Notes: generated by a model from the letters alone, not told the origin. Positions 50,385-59,345 are shown, numbered from the stretch's first letter. The stretch: DNA of 64,000 nt from Asticcacaulis aquaticus (GCF_028550415.1 NZ_JAQQKX010000005.1:124001-188000), one strand, 5' to 3'. Translations and numbers: made by a program.

Positions 50385-52214
50385 ATGTCCGAGTTTCTCA
50401 TCCCCGCGGCCAACTTTTCGCTGCCCGGCGTGCCGTTCGACGCCGAAGCGCAGGCGCGCGTCATGTACTGGATGGGATGGCGGGTGCCGGAGATCGCCAA
50501 GGCGCTGGCGACCCCGGAATCGACCGTCAAGAGCTGGAAAGCGCGGCAGAAGTGGGACGAGGCCGAACCGATCACGCGGGCCAATGAATGCACCTACGTG
50601 CAATACATGCGCCTAGTCATGAAGCCTGAATATTCGCCGTCGGACGTGCGCGATATCGACGTGCTGGGCCGCCAGCTGGAGCGCATGGCGCGGATCGACA
50701 AGTTCCGCAAACCCGGCGGCAACAGCGCCGACCTGAACCCCAATATCGCCAATCGCAACAAAGGCCCGAAGAAACAGGCGCGTCAGAATCTGATCGGGCC
50801 TGAGGATCAGGCCAAGCTGATCGCGAAATTCGACGAGGGCCTGTTCGACTACCAGCTGACGTGGAAGAATTCGACGGCGTTTTCGACGCGCGCTATCCTC
50901 AAGAGTCGTCAGATCGGCGCGACCTACTATTTTGCGCGCGAGGCGCTGATCCGGGGCATCGAGACGGGCAATAACCAAATCTTCATTTCGGCCAGCCGCG
51001 CCCAGGCCAATATCTTCCGCCGCTATATCGTCGACTTCGTGTTTCAGGCCACCGGCATCATCCTGACCGGCGATCCGATCCGCGTTGATCGCGGCGACGA
51101 TGAAGACGGCAATCCGCTGCCGCCGTTCGAGCTCACGTTTCTGGGCACCAACTACAAGACCGCGCAGGGATACCACGGCGACGTCTATATCGACGAATTC
51201 TTCTGGATTCACGGCTTCGAAGACATCGACACCGTGGCATCGGCCATGGCGTCGCAGAAGTTTTACCGCGTCACCTATTTCTCGACGCCGTCGACGATCG
51301 GCCATCAGGCCTATCCGCTGTGGTCGGGCGAGCGGTACAACGAAGGCCGCGCCAAGGCCGACCGCGTCAAGGTCGATATCAGCCACGAGAGGCTGAAAGA
51401 CGGATTCCTCGGGCCGGACGGCGTCTGGCGCCACATCGTCACGATCGAGGATGCGCTGCTGGGCGGCTGCAACCTGTTCGACCTCGACAAGCTCAAGCTC
51501 AAATATTCGATTGAGCAGTTCGAGCGCCTGTTCCTGTGTCAGTTCGTCGATGACGCCAAAAGCGCTTTTCCGCTGCGCCTTCTGCGGCCCTGTATGGTCG
51601 ATAGTTGGGAAAGGTGGAAGGATTTCGAGCCCTATGCAGTCCATCCCTATGCCGGTGAAGTCTGGCTGGGCTACGATCCGCAAGAGAGCGAGGAGGGCGA
51701 TAATGCTGCCTTGGTCGTACTGGCCGCGCCGCGCGACAAGAAATCGAAGTTCAGGGTGCTTGACCGCATCCAGTGGCGCGGGCTCGATTTCCAGCAACAG
51801 GCGGCGGAGATCCGCAAGCTGACCGAGATCTATCGCGTGACCGAGATCGCGATCGACGTGACCGGCATGGGCAGCGCGGTTTACCAGCTGGTGCTCAAGT
51901 TCTTTCCGACCGCGCGGGCGATCGCCTATTCGCCGATGGTCAAGATGCAGATGGTTTTGAAAGGCCAGAATGTCTTCCGCAACCGCCGGATCGAAATGGA
52001 TCAGGGCACCCATATCGATATCGCCGCGGCGCTGATGTCGATCCATCCTGAACAGACCAAGGGCGGCAAACAGCTGACCTATGTGGCGCGGCGGTCAGCC
52101 GAGACGGGCCACGGCGATCTGGCGTGGGCGCTTTTGCATGCGCTGTTCTGCGAGCCGCTTGAAAATACCGACGGCGAGTCGGGCAAGAAAACGAGAGTGA
52201 GTATCTCATCATGA
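50385..52214 (+). CDS. P: Terminase large subunit (P2 gpP-like ATPase)
   Basis: A 609-aa packaging motor. The N-terminal HTH (GVPFDAEAQARVMYWMGWRVPEIAKALATPESTVKSWKAR, given in part by its family) recognises DNA. ILKSRQIGATYYFARE is the Walker A-like loop, GDVYIDEFFWI is Walker B, and WLGYDPQESEEGDNAAL is the C-terminal nuclease-like motif. A GTG at 50361 would add 8 residues; ATG 50385 is preferred. It overlaps Q by 4 bases. Confidence 0.93.
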   Translation: MSEFLIPAANFSLPGVPFDAEAQARVMYWMGWRVPEIAKALATPESTVKSWKARQKWDEAEPITRANECTYVQYMRLVMKPEYSPSDVRDIDVLGRQLERMARIDKFRKPGGNSADLNPNIANRNKGPKKQARQNLIGPEDQAKLIAKFDEGLFDYQLTWKNSTAFSTRAILKSRQIGATYYFAREALIRGIETGNNQIFISASRAQANIFRRYIVDFVFQATGIILTGDPIRVDRGDDEDGNPLPPFELTFLGTNYKTAQGYHGDVYIDEFFWIHGFEDIDTVASAMASQKFYRVTYFSTPSTIGHQAYPLWSGERYNEGRAKADRVKVDISHERLKDGFLGPDGVWRHIVTIEDALLGGCNLFDLDKLKLKYSIEQFERLFLCQFVDDAKSAFPLRLLRPCMVDSWERWKDFEPYAVHPYAGEVWLGYDPQESEEGDNAALVVLAAPRDKKSKFRVLDRIQWRGLDFQQQAAEIRKLTEIYRVTEIAIDVTGMGSAVYQLVLKFFPTARAIAYSPMVKMQMVLKGQNVFRNRRIEMDQGTHIDIAAALMSIHPEQTKGGKQLTYVARRSAETGHGDLAWALLHALFCEPLENTDGESGKKTRVSISS

Positions 52215-53242
52215 CCCAAACCGTACCTGTGGCCGTCACGACCGAGGCCAGGAGCACCGGCAACAAGATCCGCGCCTTTGCGTTCGGCGATGCCGAGCCC
52301 GTGCTGGACGGAGGCCGGTTCCTCAACCTGATCGAGGTCTGGCACAATGGCCGGTATTACGAGCCGCCGGTCAATCCGCGAACGCTGTCAAAGGCCATGA
52401 ACCTGTCGCCGCACCATCGGTCGGCGATCGCACTTAAGGTCAATCTGCTGGTGAAATACTTCGTCGAACACCCAGTGTTGAGCGCCGAAGCTTTCGAGCG
52501 GTTCGTGCTGGACTACCTTGTCCAGGGTAATGCCTATCTGGAGGCCATTCTGAGCCGAAGCGGGGCGGTGGCGCAGCTGGAGCCCAGTCTGGCGCAAAAT
52601 ACCCGCGTCGGCCTGACGGCGGGCTCGTACTGGTGGATCGACGACAAGTGGCAGGAACATGAATACGCCGCGGGCCGGGTGCTCCACCTCAGGCAATACG
52701 ACACCGCGCAGGAGATCTATGGGCTGCCGGAATATCTGTCGGCGTTTCAGTCGATGCTGCTGAATGAGGCTGCGACTCTGTTCCGTCGGCGCTACTACCT
52801 CAATGGCGCCCACGCGGGGTTCATCCTCTATATCAACGACGAAGGCATCGACGACACCTCTATCGACGCCATCGAGCAGTCGATGAAGGACGCCAAGGGC
52901 GTCGGCAATTTCAAAAACATGTTCATCCATAGCCCGAAGGGCAAGGATAAGGGCGTTCAAATCCTGCCGATCTCCGAGGTGGCGGCCAAGGACGAATTTC
53001 TTGGCATCAAAAACACTTCACGTGATGACATTCTCGCCGGTTGGCGGACGCCGCCGCAGCTGATGGGCGTGGTGCCCGCCAATGCCGGGGGCTTTGGTGA
53101 CGTCGAAAAGGCCAGCGATATCTTTTTCGAGAATGAGATCGTGCCGCTGCAGCGCAAGTTCCGATCGGCGATCAATCGATTTGCCGGGCGCGAGATCGTC
53201 GTGTTCGAACCGCGGCCCAAGCCAGCGGGGGCGAAGGCCTAA
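52211..53242 (+). CDS. Q: Portal protein (P2 gpQ-like)
   Basis: A 343-aa portal: IEVWHNGRYYEPPVNPRTLSKAM, LHLRQYDTAQEIYGLPEYLSA and the WRTPPQLMGVVPANAGGFGDVEKAS signature match gpQ. It forms the dodecameric ring through which DNA enters and leaves the head. Confidence 0.93.
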   Translation: MTQTVPVAVTTEARSTGNKIRAFAFGDAEPVLDGGRFLNLIEVWHNGRYYEPPVNPRTLSKAMNLSPHHRSAIALKVNLLVKYFVEHPVLSAEAFERFVLDYLVQGNAYLEAILSRSGAVAQLEPSLAQNTRVGLTAGSYWWIDDKWQEHEYAAGRVLHLRQYDTAQEIYGLPEYLSAFQSMLLNEAATLFRRRYYLNGAHAGFILYINDEGIDDTSIDAIEQSMKDAKGVGNFKNMFIHSPKGKDKGVQILPISEVAAKDEFLGIKNTSRDDILAGWRTPPQLMGVVPANAGGFGDVEKASDIFFENEIVPLQRKFRSAINRFAGREIVVFEPRPKPAGAKA

Positions 53243-53328
53243 GCCTTACTCACGATCGCTTAGATCGCTGCCCCACTGCTCTGGCAAGCGTGGAACAATT
53301 AGCGAACAAATAAGCGGATATCAAATCA

Positions 53329-54126
53329 ATGGATAATCTATCCCCGGTTTTGCCGGTGCGCCCTGTCGCCCCGTATTTTGGCGGCAAAAAGAACCTCGCC
53401 AAGCGCCTTATCGCGCGGATCAATGCCGTGCCCCATGACGGCTATGCCGAGGTGTTCATCGGCATGGGTGGCGTGTTCCTGCGCCGCGATCGACGGCCAA
53501 AGGCGGAGGTCATCAACGACTGGTCAGAAGACGTCTCAACGTTTTTCAGGATATTGCAGCATCACTATGTGGCGTTCATGGACGTGCTGCGCTGGCAGGT
53601 CACCAGCCGTGCCGGTTTCGAACGGCTGATGGCCACAGATCCGGCGACCTTGACCGACCTGCAGAGGGCCGCGCGATTCCTCTATCTGCAGCGGCTGGCC
53701 TTCGGGGGGAAGGTGACAGGCCGTAACTTCGGTGTCAGCAATGGGCGACCTGCGCGCTTCGATGTCACGAAGCTGGGGCCAGAGCTTGAGGCGCTGCATG
53801 AACGGCTGTCGGGCGTAGTCATCGAGCGCTTGCCCTGGTCGGATTTCATCAGGCGCTATGATCAGCCGGGCATGCTGTTCTATCTCGACCCGCCATATTA
53901 CGGCTGCGAGGGAGACTATGGCCGGGATCTGTTCGGGCGCGAGCAGTTCGAGCTGATGGCGGAGCAGCTGCGCGTGATCAAAGGTCGGTTCATCTTGTCG
54001 CTCAATGATTACCCTGAAGTGCGCCGGATCTTCGCGGGCTTCCAGATGGAAGCGGTCGACGTGACCTATAGCGTCAGCCAGCGGTCCAACGGCCAGAAGG
54101 CGGGCGAGCTGATCATCAGCAACTGA
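53329..54126 (+). CDS. Dam-type (D12 class) DNA adenine methylase
   Basis: A 265-aa enzyme with APYFGGKKNLAKRLIARI, VFIGMGGVFLRR (SAM binding) and MLFYLDPPYYGCEGDYG (catalytic DPPY). It follows the portal gene by 86 bases and ends at a strong terminator next to the cos candidate. It is the fourth methyltransferase-like gene of the prophage and lies at the opposite end from the other three. It probably protects DNA in the infected cell. Confidence 0.85.
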   Translation: MDNLSPVLPVRPVAPYFGGKKNLAKRLIARINAVPHDGYAEVFIGMGGVFLRRDRRPKAEVINDWSEDVSTFFRILQHHYVAFMDVLRWQVTSRAGFERLMATDPATLTDLQRAARFLYLQRLAFGGKVTGRNFGVSNGRPARFDVTKLGPELEALHERLSGVVIERLPWSDFIRRYDQPGMLFYLDPPYYGCEGDYGRDLFGREQFELMAEQLRVIKGRFILSLNDYPEVRRIFAGFQMEAVDVTYSVSQRSNGQKAGELIISN

Positions 54127-54146
54127 CCACGGCAGCACCAACCACG

Positions 54147-54174
54147 AGCCCCGGCAGGCCCCTGCCGGGGCTTT
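54147..54174 (+). terminator. Terminator after the Dam-type methylase gene
   Basis: 12-bp perfect stem AGCCCCGGCAGG with CCTGCCGGGGCT, two-base loop, then TTT. Confidence 0.8.
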
Positions 54175-54240
54175 CGCATGCCGCCCCCTCGAAGTGCGAC
54201 CAGCGAGGCCGACCGGGCCATCCAGACCCCGCGCGCCGCG

Positions 54241-54262
54241 CTCGTCCCCGCGCCTCGCCCGC
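54241..54262 (-). other. Candidate cos site
   Basis: On the minus strand GGCGAGGCG-C-GGGGA (54259-54245) resembles the P2-family cohesive end, which as I recall begins GGCGAGGCGGGGA. The position, between the portal-side genes and the attachment site, is where P2-like phages have cos. The cut points are not deduced. Confidence 0.45.
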
Positions 54263-54924
54263 GCGCTTTTTGGGTCGATTTAGACGCAAATCCGGCCAAC
54301 TGGATGCGTCGCAAGGCTATACAGCGTCTTTGAATTGCGAGGGGCCGGGCGTCGGAGTTGCGGACGCAAAAAGACGCAGATTCGGGTTGCCCCCGTGTCT
54401 TGAGTTAGCTTTCACTTTTTGATCGAAACGTACCGACGGAACGGGGGCGTGGTCGGGGAATTCCTTACCTCCAATTTTTGGTATCCGAATTGAGAAATAT
54501 TAAAACAAAATCATAGAGATAGCTTAAGTTCTCGCCGCCTTACCTGCGCTTACATCGACCTAGCAACTTTAGTAATATATTGATTTTTAAGTATATTTAT
54601 TACTCCAAAGGTGTGATTTGGTAAGTCTCACTTGGTTAGGCAAATGTAAGACTGATGTTTGGTGAATTGCTCAACAAAATCAGCAAGGTAAGAAAGGTAA
54701 GGAAATCCCCGTGCATACCCCGGAATTTTCAGATTCCGGCGTTGCAGGCTTTAAAGGCTGTGGAAATGTATAAATTGCTACGTCGCCTGACCTGCGCGTG
54801 GGAGCCGGTCAAGCTTCGAGTGCAAACCATAGAAAGGATGGTTGTGCGCGCAAGTCGCGCGCAAATGATGCGGACATAAAAAAACGGCCTCCCGAAGACC
54901 CGGTAAGCCGTTGATTTATACGGT

Positions 54925-54978
54925 GAAATGGTGGAGCTAAGCGGATTCGAACCGCTGGCCTCCTCATTGCGAACGAGG
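54925..54978. repeat. attR: 54-bp copy within the intact tRNA-Ala
   Basis: Identical to 11373-11426. The phage supplies the 3' part of tRNA-Ala here, so the tRNA stays functional after integration. Confidence 0.92.
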
Positions 54979-55004
54979 CGCTCTACCAACTGAGCTATAG
55001 CCCC
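54929..55004 (-). tRNA. tRNA-Ala (anticodon CGC)
   Basis: A 76-base cloverleaf with encoded CCA. Acceptor GGGGCTA with TAGCTCC (one G-U pair), D-arm GCTC...GAGC, anticodon stem CCTCG with TGAGG and loop TTCGCAA giving anticodon CGC (codon GCG), T-arm AGCGG-TTCGAAT-CCGCT. It is the prophage attachment target. Confidence 0.95.
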
Positions 55005-55128
55005 ATTTCACGGTGAGGGTGTTTTAATCAAACGCCCACAGGTGTCAAGACGGCTTTAACTTGTTAATCCTATTCAGGTCATTATATTCACAACAAGCCT
55101 GTAAGGCGTCATTTTACAAGGGGTGTCC

Positions 55129-55434
55129 ATGTCGGGCTTTATCGTAATCATTCTGGGCGGCATTCTGTCGGTGGCCTGGTGGCTGATCATCATCAGCGCG
55201 GTCCTGAGCTGGCTGGTGGCGTTCAATGTGATCAATACGCGCAACCCGGCGATCTGGCGCATCATCGAGACGCTGGAGCGCATGACCTATCCGATTTTGG
55301 AGCCTTTCCGCCGGGTCATTCCGACGCTCGGCGGCGTCGATATCAGCCCGATCTTCGTGCTGATCCTGATCCGCGGTCTGCAATATCTGCTCTATACGGT
55401 GGTGGCGCCCAATCTGGCGCAACTCATTGGCTAG
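55129..55434 (+). CDS. YggT family membrane protein
   Basis: A 101-aa protein with two hydrophobic blocks (about 3-32, IVIILGGILSVAWWLIIISAV, and 66-95, ISPIFVLILIRGLQYLL) around RIIETLERMTYPILEPFRRVIP, the YggT core. Such proteins are linked to osmotic tolerance and to cell division or chromosome factors in other bacteria. The start at 55129 follows AAGGGG. The next gene overlaps it. Confidence 0.88.
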   Translation: MSGFIVIILGGILSVAWWLIIISAVLSWLVAFNVINTRNPAIWRIIETLERMTYPILEPFRRVIPTLGGVDISPIFVLILIRGLQYLLYTVVAPNLAQLIG

Positions 55435-55699
55435 ACTGGTCATTCGTCTGACGCCCAAGGCGGCGTCAGATCGCATCGACGGCTGGGACGTGGACGCGCA
55501 GGGGCGGGCGTTTCTCAAGGTGCGCGTTACGGCGCCGCCCATCGAAGGCCGGGCCAATGCGGCGTTGATCGACTATCTCGCCAAGCGGTTGAAGGTGCCG
55601 AAGTCACGGTTGACGCTGATGACGGGCGATACATCGCGCCTCAAGCAGATCGAGGTCGACGGGTTGGATGAGGCGGTGTTACAGGACGTATTGAAATAA
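55427..55699 (+). CDS. DUF167 (YggU) family protein
   Basis: A 90-aa protein with TTG start overlapping the yggT stop. LVIRLTPKAASDRIDGW, VRVTAPPIEGRANAALIDYLAK and SRLTLMTGDTSRLKQIEV are family marks. A yggT-DUF167 pair is a common arrangement in proteobacteria. The biochemical function is unknown. Confidence 0.88.
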   Translation: MARLVIRLTPKAASDRIDGWDVDAQGRAFLKVRVTAPPIEGRANAALIDYLAKRLKVPKSRLTLMTGDTSRLKQIEVDGLDEAVLQDVLK

Positions 55700-55732
55700 A
55701 AAACCCCGCCGGAGCGATCCGGCGGGGTTTTT
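55700..55732 (+). terminator. Intrinsic terminator of yggT-DUF167 (bidirectional)
   Basis: AAACCCCGCCGG-AGCGAT-CCGGCGGGGTTT followed by TT. It is also A-rich on the other side and may end the converging leu operon. Confidence 0.88.
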
Positions 55733-55751
55733 GTTTGCTCTGTCGTACCGC

Positions 55752-56819
55752 TTAGGCCGCGACCGAAGCCCCGGCACGGATTTGCGCTACGATGGCCTTG
55801 GTGACTTCTGAACCGGGCAGCGTGCCGCCCAAATCCTTGGTCAGTTGGCCTGCCGCGATAACGGCTTCGATAGCGGCGTCGAGCGCGTCGGCTTCTTTGC
55901 CCAGGTTCAGCGAGAAGCGCAGAAGCATCGATACCGACTTCAGCGTGCCGATGGGGTTGGCGAGGTCTTTACCGGCGATGTCCGGGGCCGAGCCGTGGAT
56001 CGGTTCGTACAACCCTTTGCCGGTGGCACCCAGCGACGCCGAGCCCAGAAGGCCGATCGAGCCCGGCAGGACCGAGGCGAGGTCGGACAGGATGTCACCG
56101 AACATGTTCTCGGTGACAATCACGTCGAACGACTTCGGACGCGTGACGAGGTGCATGGCCATCGAGTCGACGAGGGCATGTTCCAGCTCGACGTCCGAAT
56201 ATTCAGCCTTGTGCAGCTTGATGATCGTTTCGCGCCACAGACGCGAGGTCTCGATGACATTGGCCTTATCGACCGAGGTCACCTTGTTGCGGCGCTTGCG
56301 GGCGGCCTCGAACGCCACGCGGGCGACGCGTTCGACCTCGGCGACGGTGTACAGGCATTCGTCGGTCGCTTGGGTTTCGGTGCGGGTCTGCTTGCCGAAA
56401 TAGAGACCGCCGGTCAGTTCGCGCACGATCAGCATGTCGGCGCCCGACACGATGTCTTCTTTCAGCGGCGACCGGAAAGCCTGCGACGGGGCGACGTCCA
56501 TTGGGCGCAGATTGGCGAACAGACCGAGCGACTTGCGTACCGCCAGCAGGCCCTGTTCCGGGCGCTTGGGTTGCAGGTCCCACTTCGGCCCGCCGACCGC
56601 CCCCAGCAGCACGGCATCGGCGGCCAAACAGGCGGCGTCGGTGTCGGCGGGGTAGGGATCGTTGCGCTCGTCGATGGCGATGCCGCCGATCAGCTTTTCT
56701 TCGAAATTGAACGTGTGGCCATAGACGTCACCGATGGCTTTCAGGGCCTCGACCCCTGCGGCGGCGACTTCGGGACCGATGCCGTCACCCGGCAGAACGA
56801 CGATGTTGAATTGAGCCAT
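55752..56819 (-). CDS. leuB: 3-isopropylmalate dehydrogenase
   Basis: A 355-aa NAD-dependent enzyme that oxidises and decarboxylates 3-isopropylmalate in leucine synthesis. VLPGDGIGPEV at the N-terminus, GAVGGPKWD, ELTGGLYFGKQTRTE and the NMFGDILSDLASVLPGSIGLL signature are visible. The start at 56819 (MAQFNIV) is chosen over 56849. It is the last gene of the operon, 89 bases after leuD with a palindromic element between. Confidence 0.93.
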   Translation of the reverse strand: MAQFNIVVLPGDGIGPEVAAAGVEALKAIGDVYGHTFNFEEKLIGGIAIDERNDPYPADTDAACLAADAVLLGAVGGPKWDLQPKRPEQGLLAVRKSLGLFANLRPMDVAPSQAFRSPLKEDIVSGADMLIVRELTGGLYFGKQTRTETQATDECLYTVAEVERVARVAFEAARKRRNKVTSVDKANVIETSRLWRETIIKLHKAEYSDVELEHALVDSMAMHLVTRPKSFDVIVTENMFGDILSDLASVLPGSIGLLGSASLGATGKGLYEPIHGSAPDIAGKDLANPIGTLKSVSMLLRFSLNLGKEADALDAAIEAVIAAGQLTKDLGGTLPGSEVTKAIVAQIRAGASVAA

Positions 56820-56824
56820 CTTAA

Positions 56825-56868
56825 GCGCTTTCCAAAAAGTGGGACGCACTTTTTGGACTCAAAAGCGC
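56825..56868. repeat. Nested palindromic element between leuD and leuB
   Basis: Outer GCGCTTT/AAAGCGC and inner CCAAAAAGTG-GGACG-CACTTTTTGG. To its right TTGAATTCAAG occurs twice (56882 and 56903). It is probably a dispersed intergenic element that may tune leuB expression. Confidence 0.65.
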
Positions 56869-56908
56869 GACCATTAAAAAATTGAATTCAAGGCCGAAGA
56901 TTTTGAAT

Positions 56909-57502
56909 TCAAGCGGCCTTTCCGGTTTTTTGTTCGTAGGATTCGATGGAGGGCAGGCGGTTCAGAATCCAGCCCATGGCGTCGACGCCCTCCAGCAGGC
57001 ACTGGCGCGCGAAGGCTTCGATGGCGAAGGTGAAGACGGTGCCGTCTTCCAGCGTCAGGCTGTTGGCTTCGAGGTCGATGGTCACGCGCTGCTGTGGGTT
57101 CTTGAGCAGCTTTTCGTGAATCTCTGGCGTTACCACGATCGGCAGCAGGCCGTTCTTGAGCGAGTTCGACTTGAAGATGTCGGCGATATTGGTCGAGATC
57201 ACCGCCTTGAAACCGAAATCGGTCAGGGCCCACGGCGCGTGTTCGCGCGACGAGCCGCAGCCGAAATTGTCGCCCCCGACCAGCACGCGGTGTTCGCTGG
57301 CATCGATGGTATTGAGGATGAAATCGGCCTTCTTCGAGCCGTCGGCATTGTAGCGCCAGTCGTTGAACGCCACGTCACCCAGACCGGCCTTGGTGGTCGT
57401 GGTCAGGAAGCGCGCGGGGATGATCTGGTCGGTGTCGATATTGGCTTCCGGCAGCACGGCGATGCGCGACGAGAAGGTGTTGATCGGTTCCTGATTGGAC
57501 AT
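56909..57502 (-). CDS. leuD: 3-isopropylmalate dehydratase small subunit
   Basis: A 197-aa subunit that with LeuC isomerises 2- to 3-isopropylmalate. LPEANIDTDQIIPARFL, NFGCGSSREHAPWAL and FGFKAVISTNIADIFKSNSLKNGLLP are diagnostic. A 79-aa ORF separates it from leuC, which is unusual. Confidence 0.93.
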   Translation of the reverse strand: MSNQEPINTFSSRIAVLPEANIDTDQIIPARFLTTTTKAGLGDVAFNDWRYNADGSKKADFILNTIDASEHRVLVGGDNFGCGSSREHAPWALTDFGFKAVISTNIADIFKSNSLKNGLLPIVVTPEIHEKLLKNPQQRVTIDLEANSLTLEDGTVFTFAIEAFARQCLLEGVDAMGWILNRLPSIESYEQKTGKAA

Positions 57503-57522
57503 CGAGTACCTCTGTGAGGTTA

Positions 57523-57762
57523 TTAGCGTGGGTCAGATCGGATAAGTTGGAGCGCAAACTGCTTCAACGCATCTTCACTAAGTTCAAATTCCGGTCCTTC
57601 TTCCATGACGGCGACCTGTAGAATCTTATCTTTCAGGTCTTCGTTCGAAAGATCGGGCCTATGGTAGTTCTGAAACGCCCATCGTGCGATGCGGACAGTA
57701 TCGTAGCCATTGTCGATTTCTACGAGGATGTCCGCACCAAAATCACGAGAGGTGTAAGGCAT
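57523..57762 (-). CDS. Small hypothetical protein between leuC and leuD (79 aa)
   Basis: Its ATG overlaps the leuC stop (TGATG), so it is coupled to leuC. The chain ([45 protein letters not shown]) is a mixed acidic protein with no membrane segment. Its C-terminal part looks helical. It does not resemble an isomerase subunit and no family is recognised. Possibly a selfish insertion or an immunity-type protein. Confidence 0.6.
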   Translation of the reverse strand: MPYTSRDFGADILVEIDNGYDTVRIARWAFQNYHRPDLSNEDLKDKILQVAVMEEGPEFELSEDALKQFALQLIRSDPR

Positions 57763-59168
57763 CAGGCGCTTTGCAGATAATCTCTGGGATCGACGACGTG
57801 ACCAGCGATGGCCGAAGCCGCCGCCGTGGCGGGCGAGGCCAGCACTGTGCGCGAGCCCGGGCCCTGACGGCCTTCGAAATTGCGGTTGGAGGTCGAAACC
57901 GCCAGTTGCCCCGGCGCGACGAAATCGCCGTTCATGGCGATGCACATCGAGCAGCCCGGCAGGCGCCATTCGGCCCCGGCATCGGTAAAGACCTTGTCCA
58001 GCCCCTCGGCGACCGCGTCGATGCGGACCTGTTCCGAACCCGGCACGACCAGCATCCGTACGCCCTCGGCGACCTTGCGTCCGCGCAGGATGTCGGCGGC
58101 GGCGCGCAGATCGGCCAGACGGCCATTGGTGCACGAGCCGATGAAGACCACGTCGACCTTGGCCACCGAACGACTGTCGCCGCCGTGCAGGCCCATATAA
58201 TTCAGCGCCTTGACCTCGTTTTCGTTCGAGGCGACCGGCACGCCTTTGGAGATCGCGCCGCCCTGATCCGGCGTCGTACCCCAGGTCGCCATAGGCTCGA
58301 TGACCGAGCCGTCGATGACGATTTCGTCGTCGAACACCGCGCCGTCGTCGGTTTTCAGCTTCAGCCATTCGGCCGCCGCGGCATCGTAATCGGCGGGCAC
58401 ATAGGCGCGGCCGCGCAGCCACTCGACCGTCTTCTGGTCCGGCGCGATCATGCCGCAGCGCGCCCCGGCTTCGATGGAGAGGTTGCAGACCGTCATGCGG
58501 CCTTCCATATCGAGCGCCTCGATGACCGGGCCGGTATATTCGAGCGCGTAACCCGTGCCGCCGCCGAAGCCGAGGCGCTGGATGATGGCCAGCGCCACAT
58601 CCTTGCCCGACACGCCGGGTTTCAGTTCGCCATTGACGGTGATGCGCATGGTCTTGGGCTTGCGCTGGGCCAGGCACTGGGTGGCCAGAACGTGGCCGAC
58701 TTCCGAGGTGCCGATGCCGAACGCGATGCAGCCGAACGCGCCGTGGGTCGAGGTGTGCGAGTCGCCGCAAACGACGGTATAGCCCGGCTGGGTCAGGCCC
58801 ATTTCCGGGCCGATGACGTGGACGACGCCGCGGTTTTCCGAGCCCCAGCCGAACAGTTTCACACCATGCGCGGCGGTGTTGCGCTCCAGCGTTTCGACCT
58901 GTGCCTTGGCTTGCGGGGTGAAGTAAGGGCGGTTGCCTTCGGCGTCGGGGCCCAGCGTCGGGATCGAGTGATCGAGCGTCGCAAAGGTCCGGTCGGGGCG
59001 GCGTACCTTGAGGCCGCGCGCTTCCAGTTCGGAGAAGGCCTGCGGGGAGGTGACCTCGTGGACGAGGTGCAGGTCGATATAGAGGACGGCCGGACGGTCG
59101 GCGGATTCGTCCTCGACAATGTGGCGTTCCCACACTTTTTCGAACAGAGATTTGGGTGTCGATGACAT
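57762..59168 (-). CDS. leuC: 3-isopropylmalate dehydratase large subunit
   Basis: A 468-aa aconitase-family protein with a 4Fe-4S cluster. [15 protein letters not shown]-type segment appears here as [18 protein letters not shown], with [15 protein letters not shown] and [13 protein letters not shown] supplying the three cluster Cys residues. Start 59168 ([16 protein letters not shown]) is the normal family start; the frame to 59210 runs into the repeat. Confidence 0.93.
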   Translation of the reverse strand: MSSTPKSLFEKVWERHIVEDESADRPAVLYIDLHLVHEVTSPQAFSELEARGLKVRRPDRTFATLDHSIPTLGPDAEGNRPYFTPQAKAQVETLERNTAAHGVKLFGWGSENRGVVHVIGPEMGLTQPGYTVVCGDSHTSTHGAFGCIAFGIGTSEVGHVLATQCLAQRKPKTMRITVNGELKPGVSGKDVALAIIQRLGFGGGTGYALEYTGPVIEALDMEGRMTVCNLSIEAGARCGMIAPDQKTVEWLRGRAYVPADYDAAAAEWLKLKTDDGAVFDDEIVIDGSVIEPMATWGTTPDQGGAISKGVPVASNENEVKALNYMGLHGGDSRSVAKVDVVFIGSCTNGRLADLRAAADILRGRKVAEGVRMLVVPGSEQVRIDAVAEGLDKVFTDAGAEWRLPGCSMCIAMNGDFVAPGQLAVSTSNRNFEGRQGPGSRTVLASPATAAASAIAGHVVDPRDYLQSA

Positions 59169-59194
59169 TCGGGTCGTCCTGAGTATTTTTAAGA

Positions 59195-59345
59195 GCCCCC
59201 ACCACCACATCTCACCGCTTCGCGGCTTGTGCGGTCCCCCTCCCCAACAAGTTGGGGAGGTATGAAGGGTGTTTGCCTTACTCCTCCCTGGCTACGCCGG
59301 GGAGGGGGACCGCTTTGCGAAGCAAAGGGGTGGTGGGGTATCTTG
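59195..59345. repeat. Large inverted-repeat element upstream of leuC
   Basis: About 150 bases. CCCACCACC and GCGGTCCCCCTCCCC on the left pair with GGGGAGGGGGACCGC and GGTGGTGGGG on the right. Smaller hairpins (CCTCCCCAAC/GTTGGGGAGG, CTCCCTGGC/GCCGGGGAG) lie inside. It looks like a REP/BIME or a miniature inverted-repeat element between ilvE and leuC. Confidence 0.75.

Larger units (their letters stand above)
54127..54924. other. Right-end non-coding region of the prophage
   Basis: About 800 bases. From the left it holds a terminator, a GC-rich cos candidate, a stretch with repeated GACGCAAA/GACGCAGA words (54282-54380), an AT-rich part (54480-54650) and four copies of AGGTAAG (54464, 54539, 54686, 54695, in two orientations). 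A 74-codon frame at 54655 has no clear support. This is where cos and the P' arm of attP should lie. Confidence 0.6.
11373..54978. mobile_element. Complete P2-like (Peduovirus-type) prophage, about 43.6 kb
   Basis: It is bounded by perfect 54-bp direct repeats in tRNA-Ala(CGC). It carries an integrase, repressor, replication genes, an Ogr-type activator, all P2 tail and head genes (D, U, T, E/E', FII, FI, W, V, H, I, J, S, R, X, L, M, N, O, P, Q), an endolysin, holin candidates and a probable cos region. No structural gene appears broken, so it may be inducible. Accessory cargo (27.2-32.0 kb) includes an SOS cassette, Abi-alpha, a toxin-antitoxin pair and a Y-RNA-like RNA. Confidence 0.95.

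Noticed and set aside
50613-52046. 477-codon minus-strand frame
   Set aside because: Antisense to terminase P, which has clear Walker and nuclease motifs.
54655-54879. 74-codon frame at the prophage right end
   Set aside because: No ribosome-binding site or family likeness and it overlaps putative integrase arm sites.
57684-59165. 493-codon plus-strand frame, and a 561-codon minus-strand frame over leuC
   Set aside because: Both are shadows of leuC; only the last 79 codons of the second (57523-57762) are kept as a separate gene.
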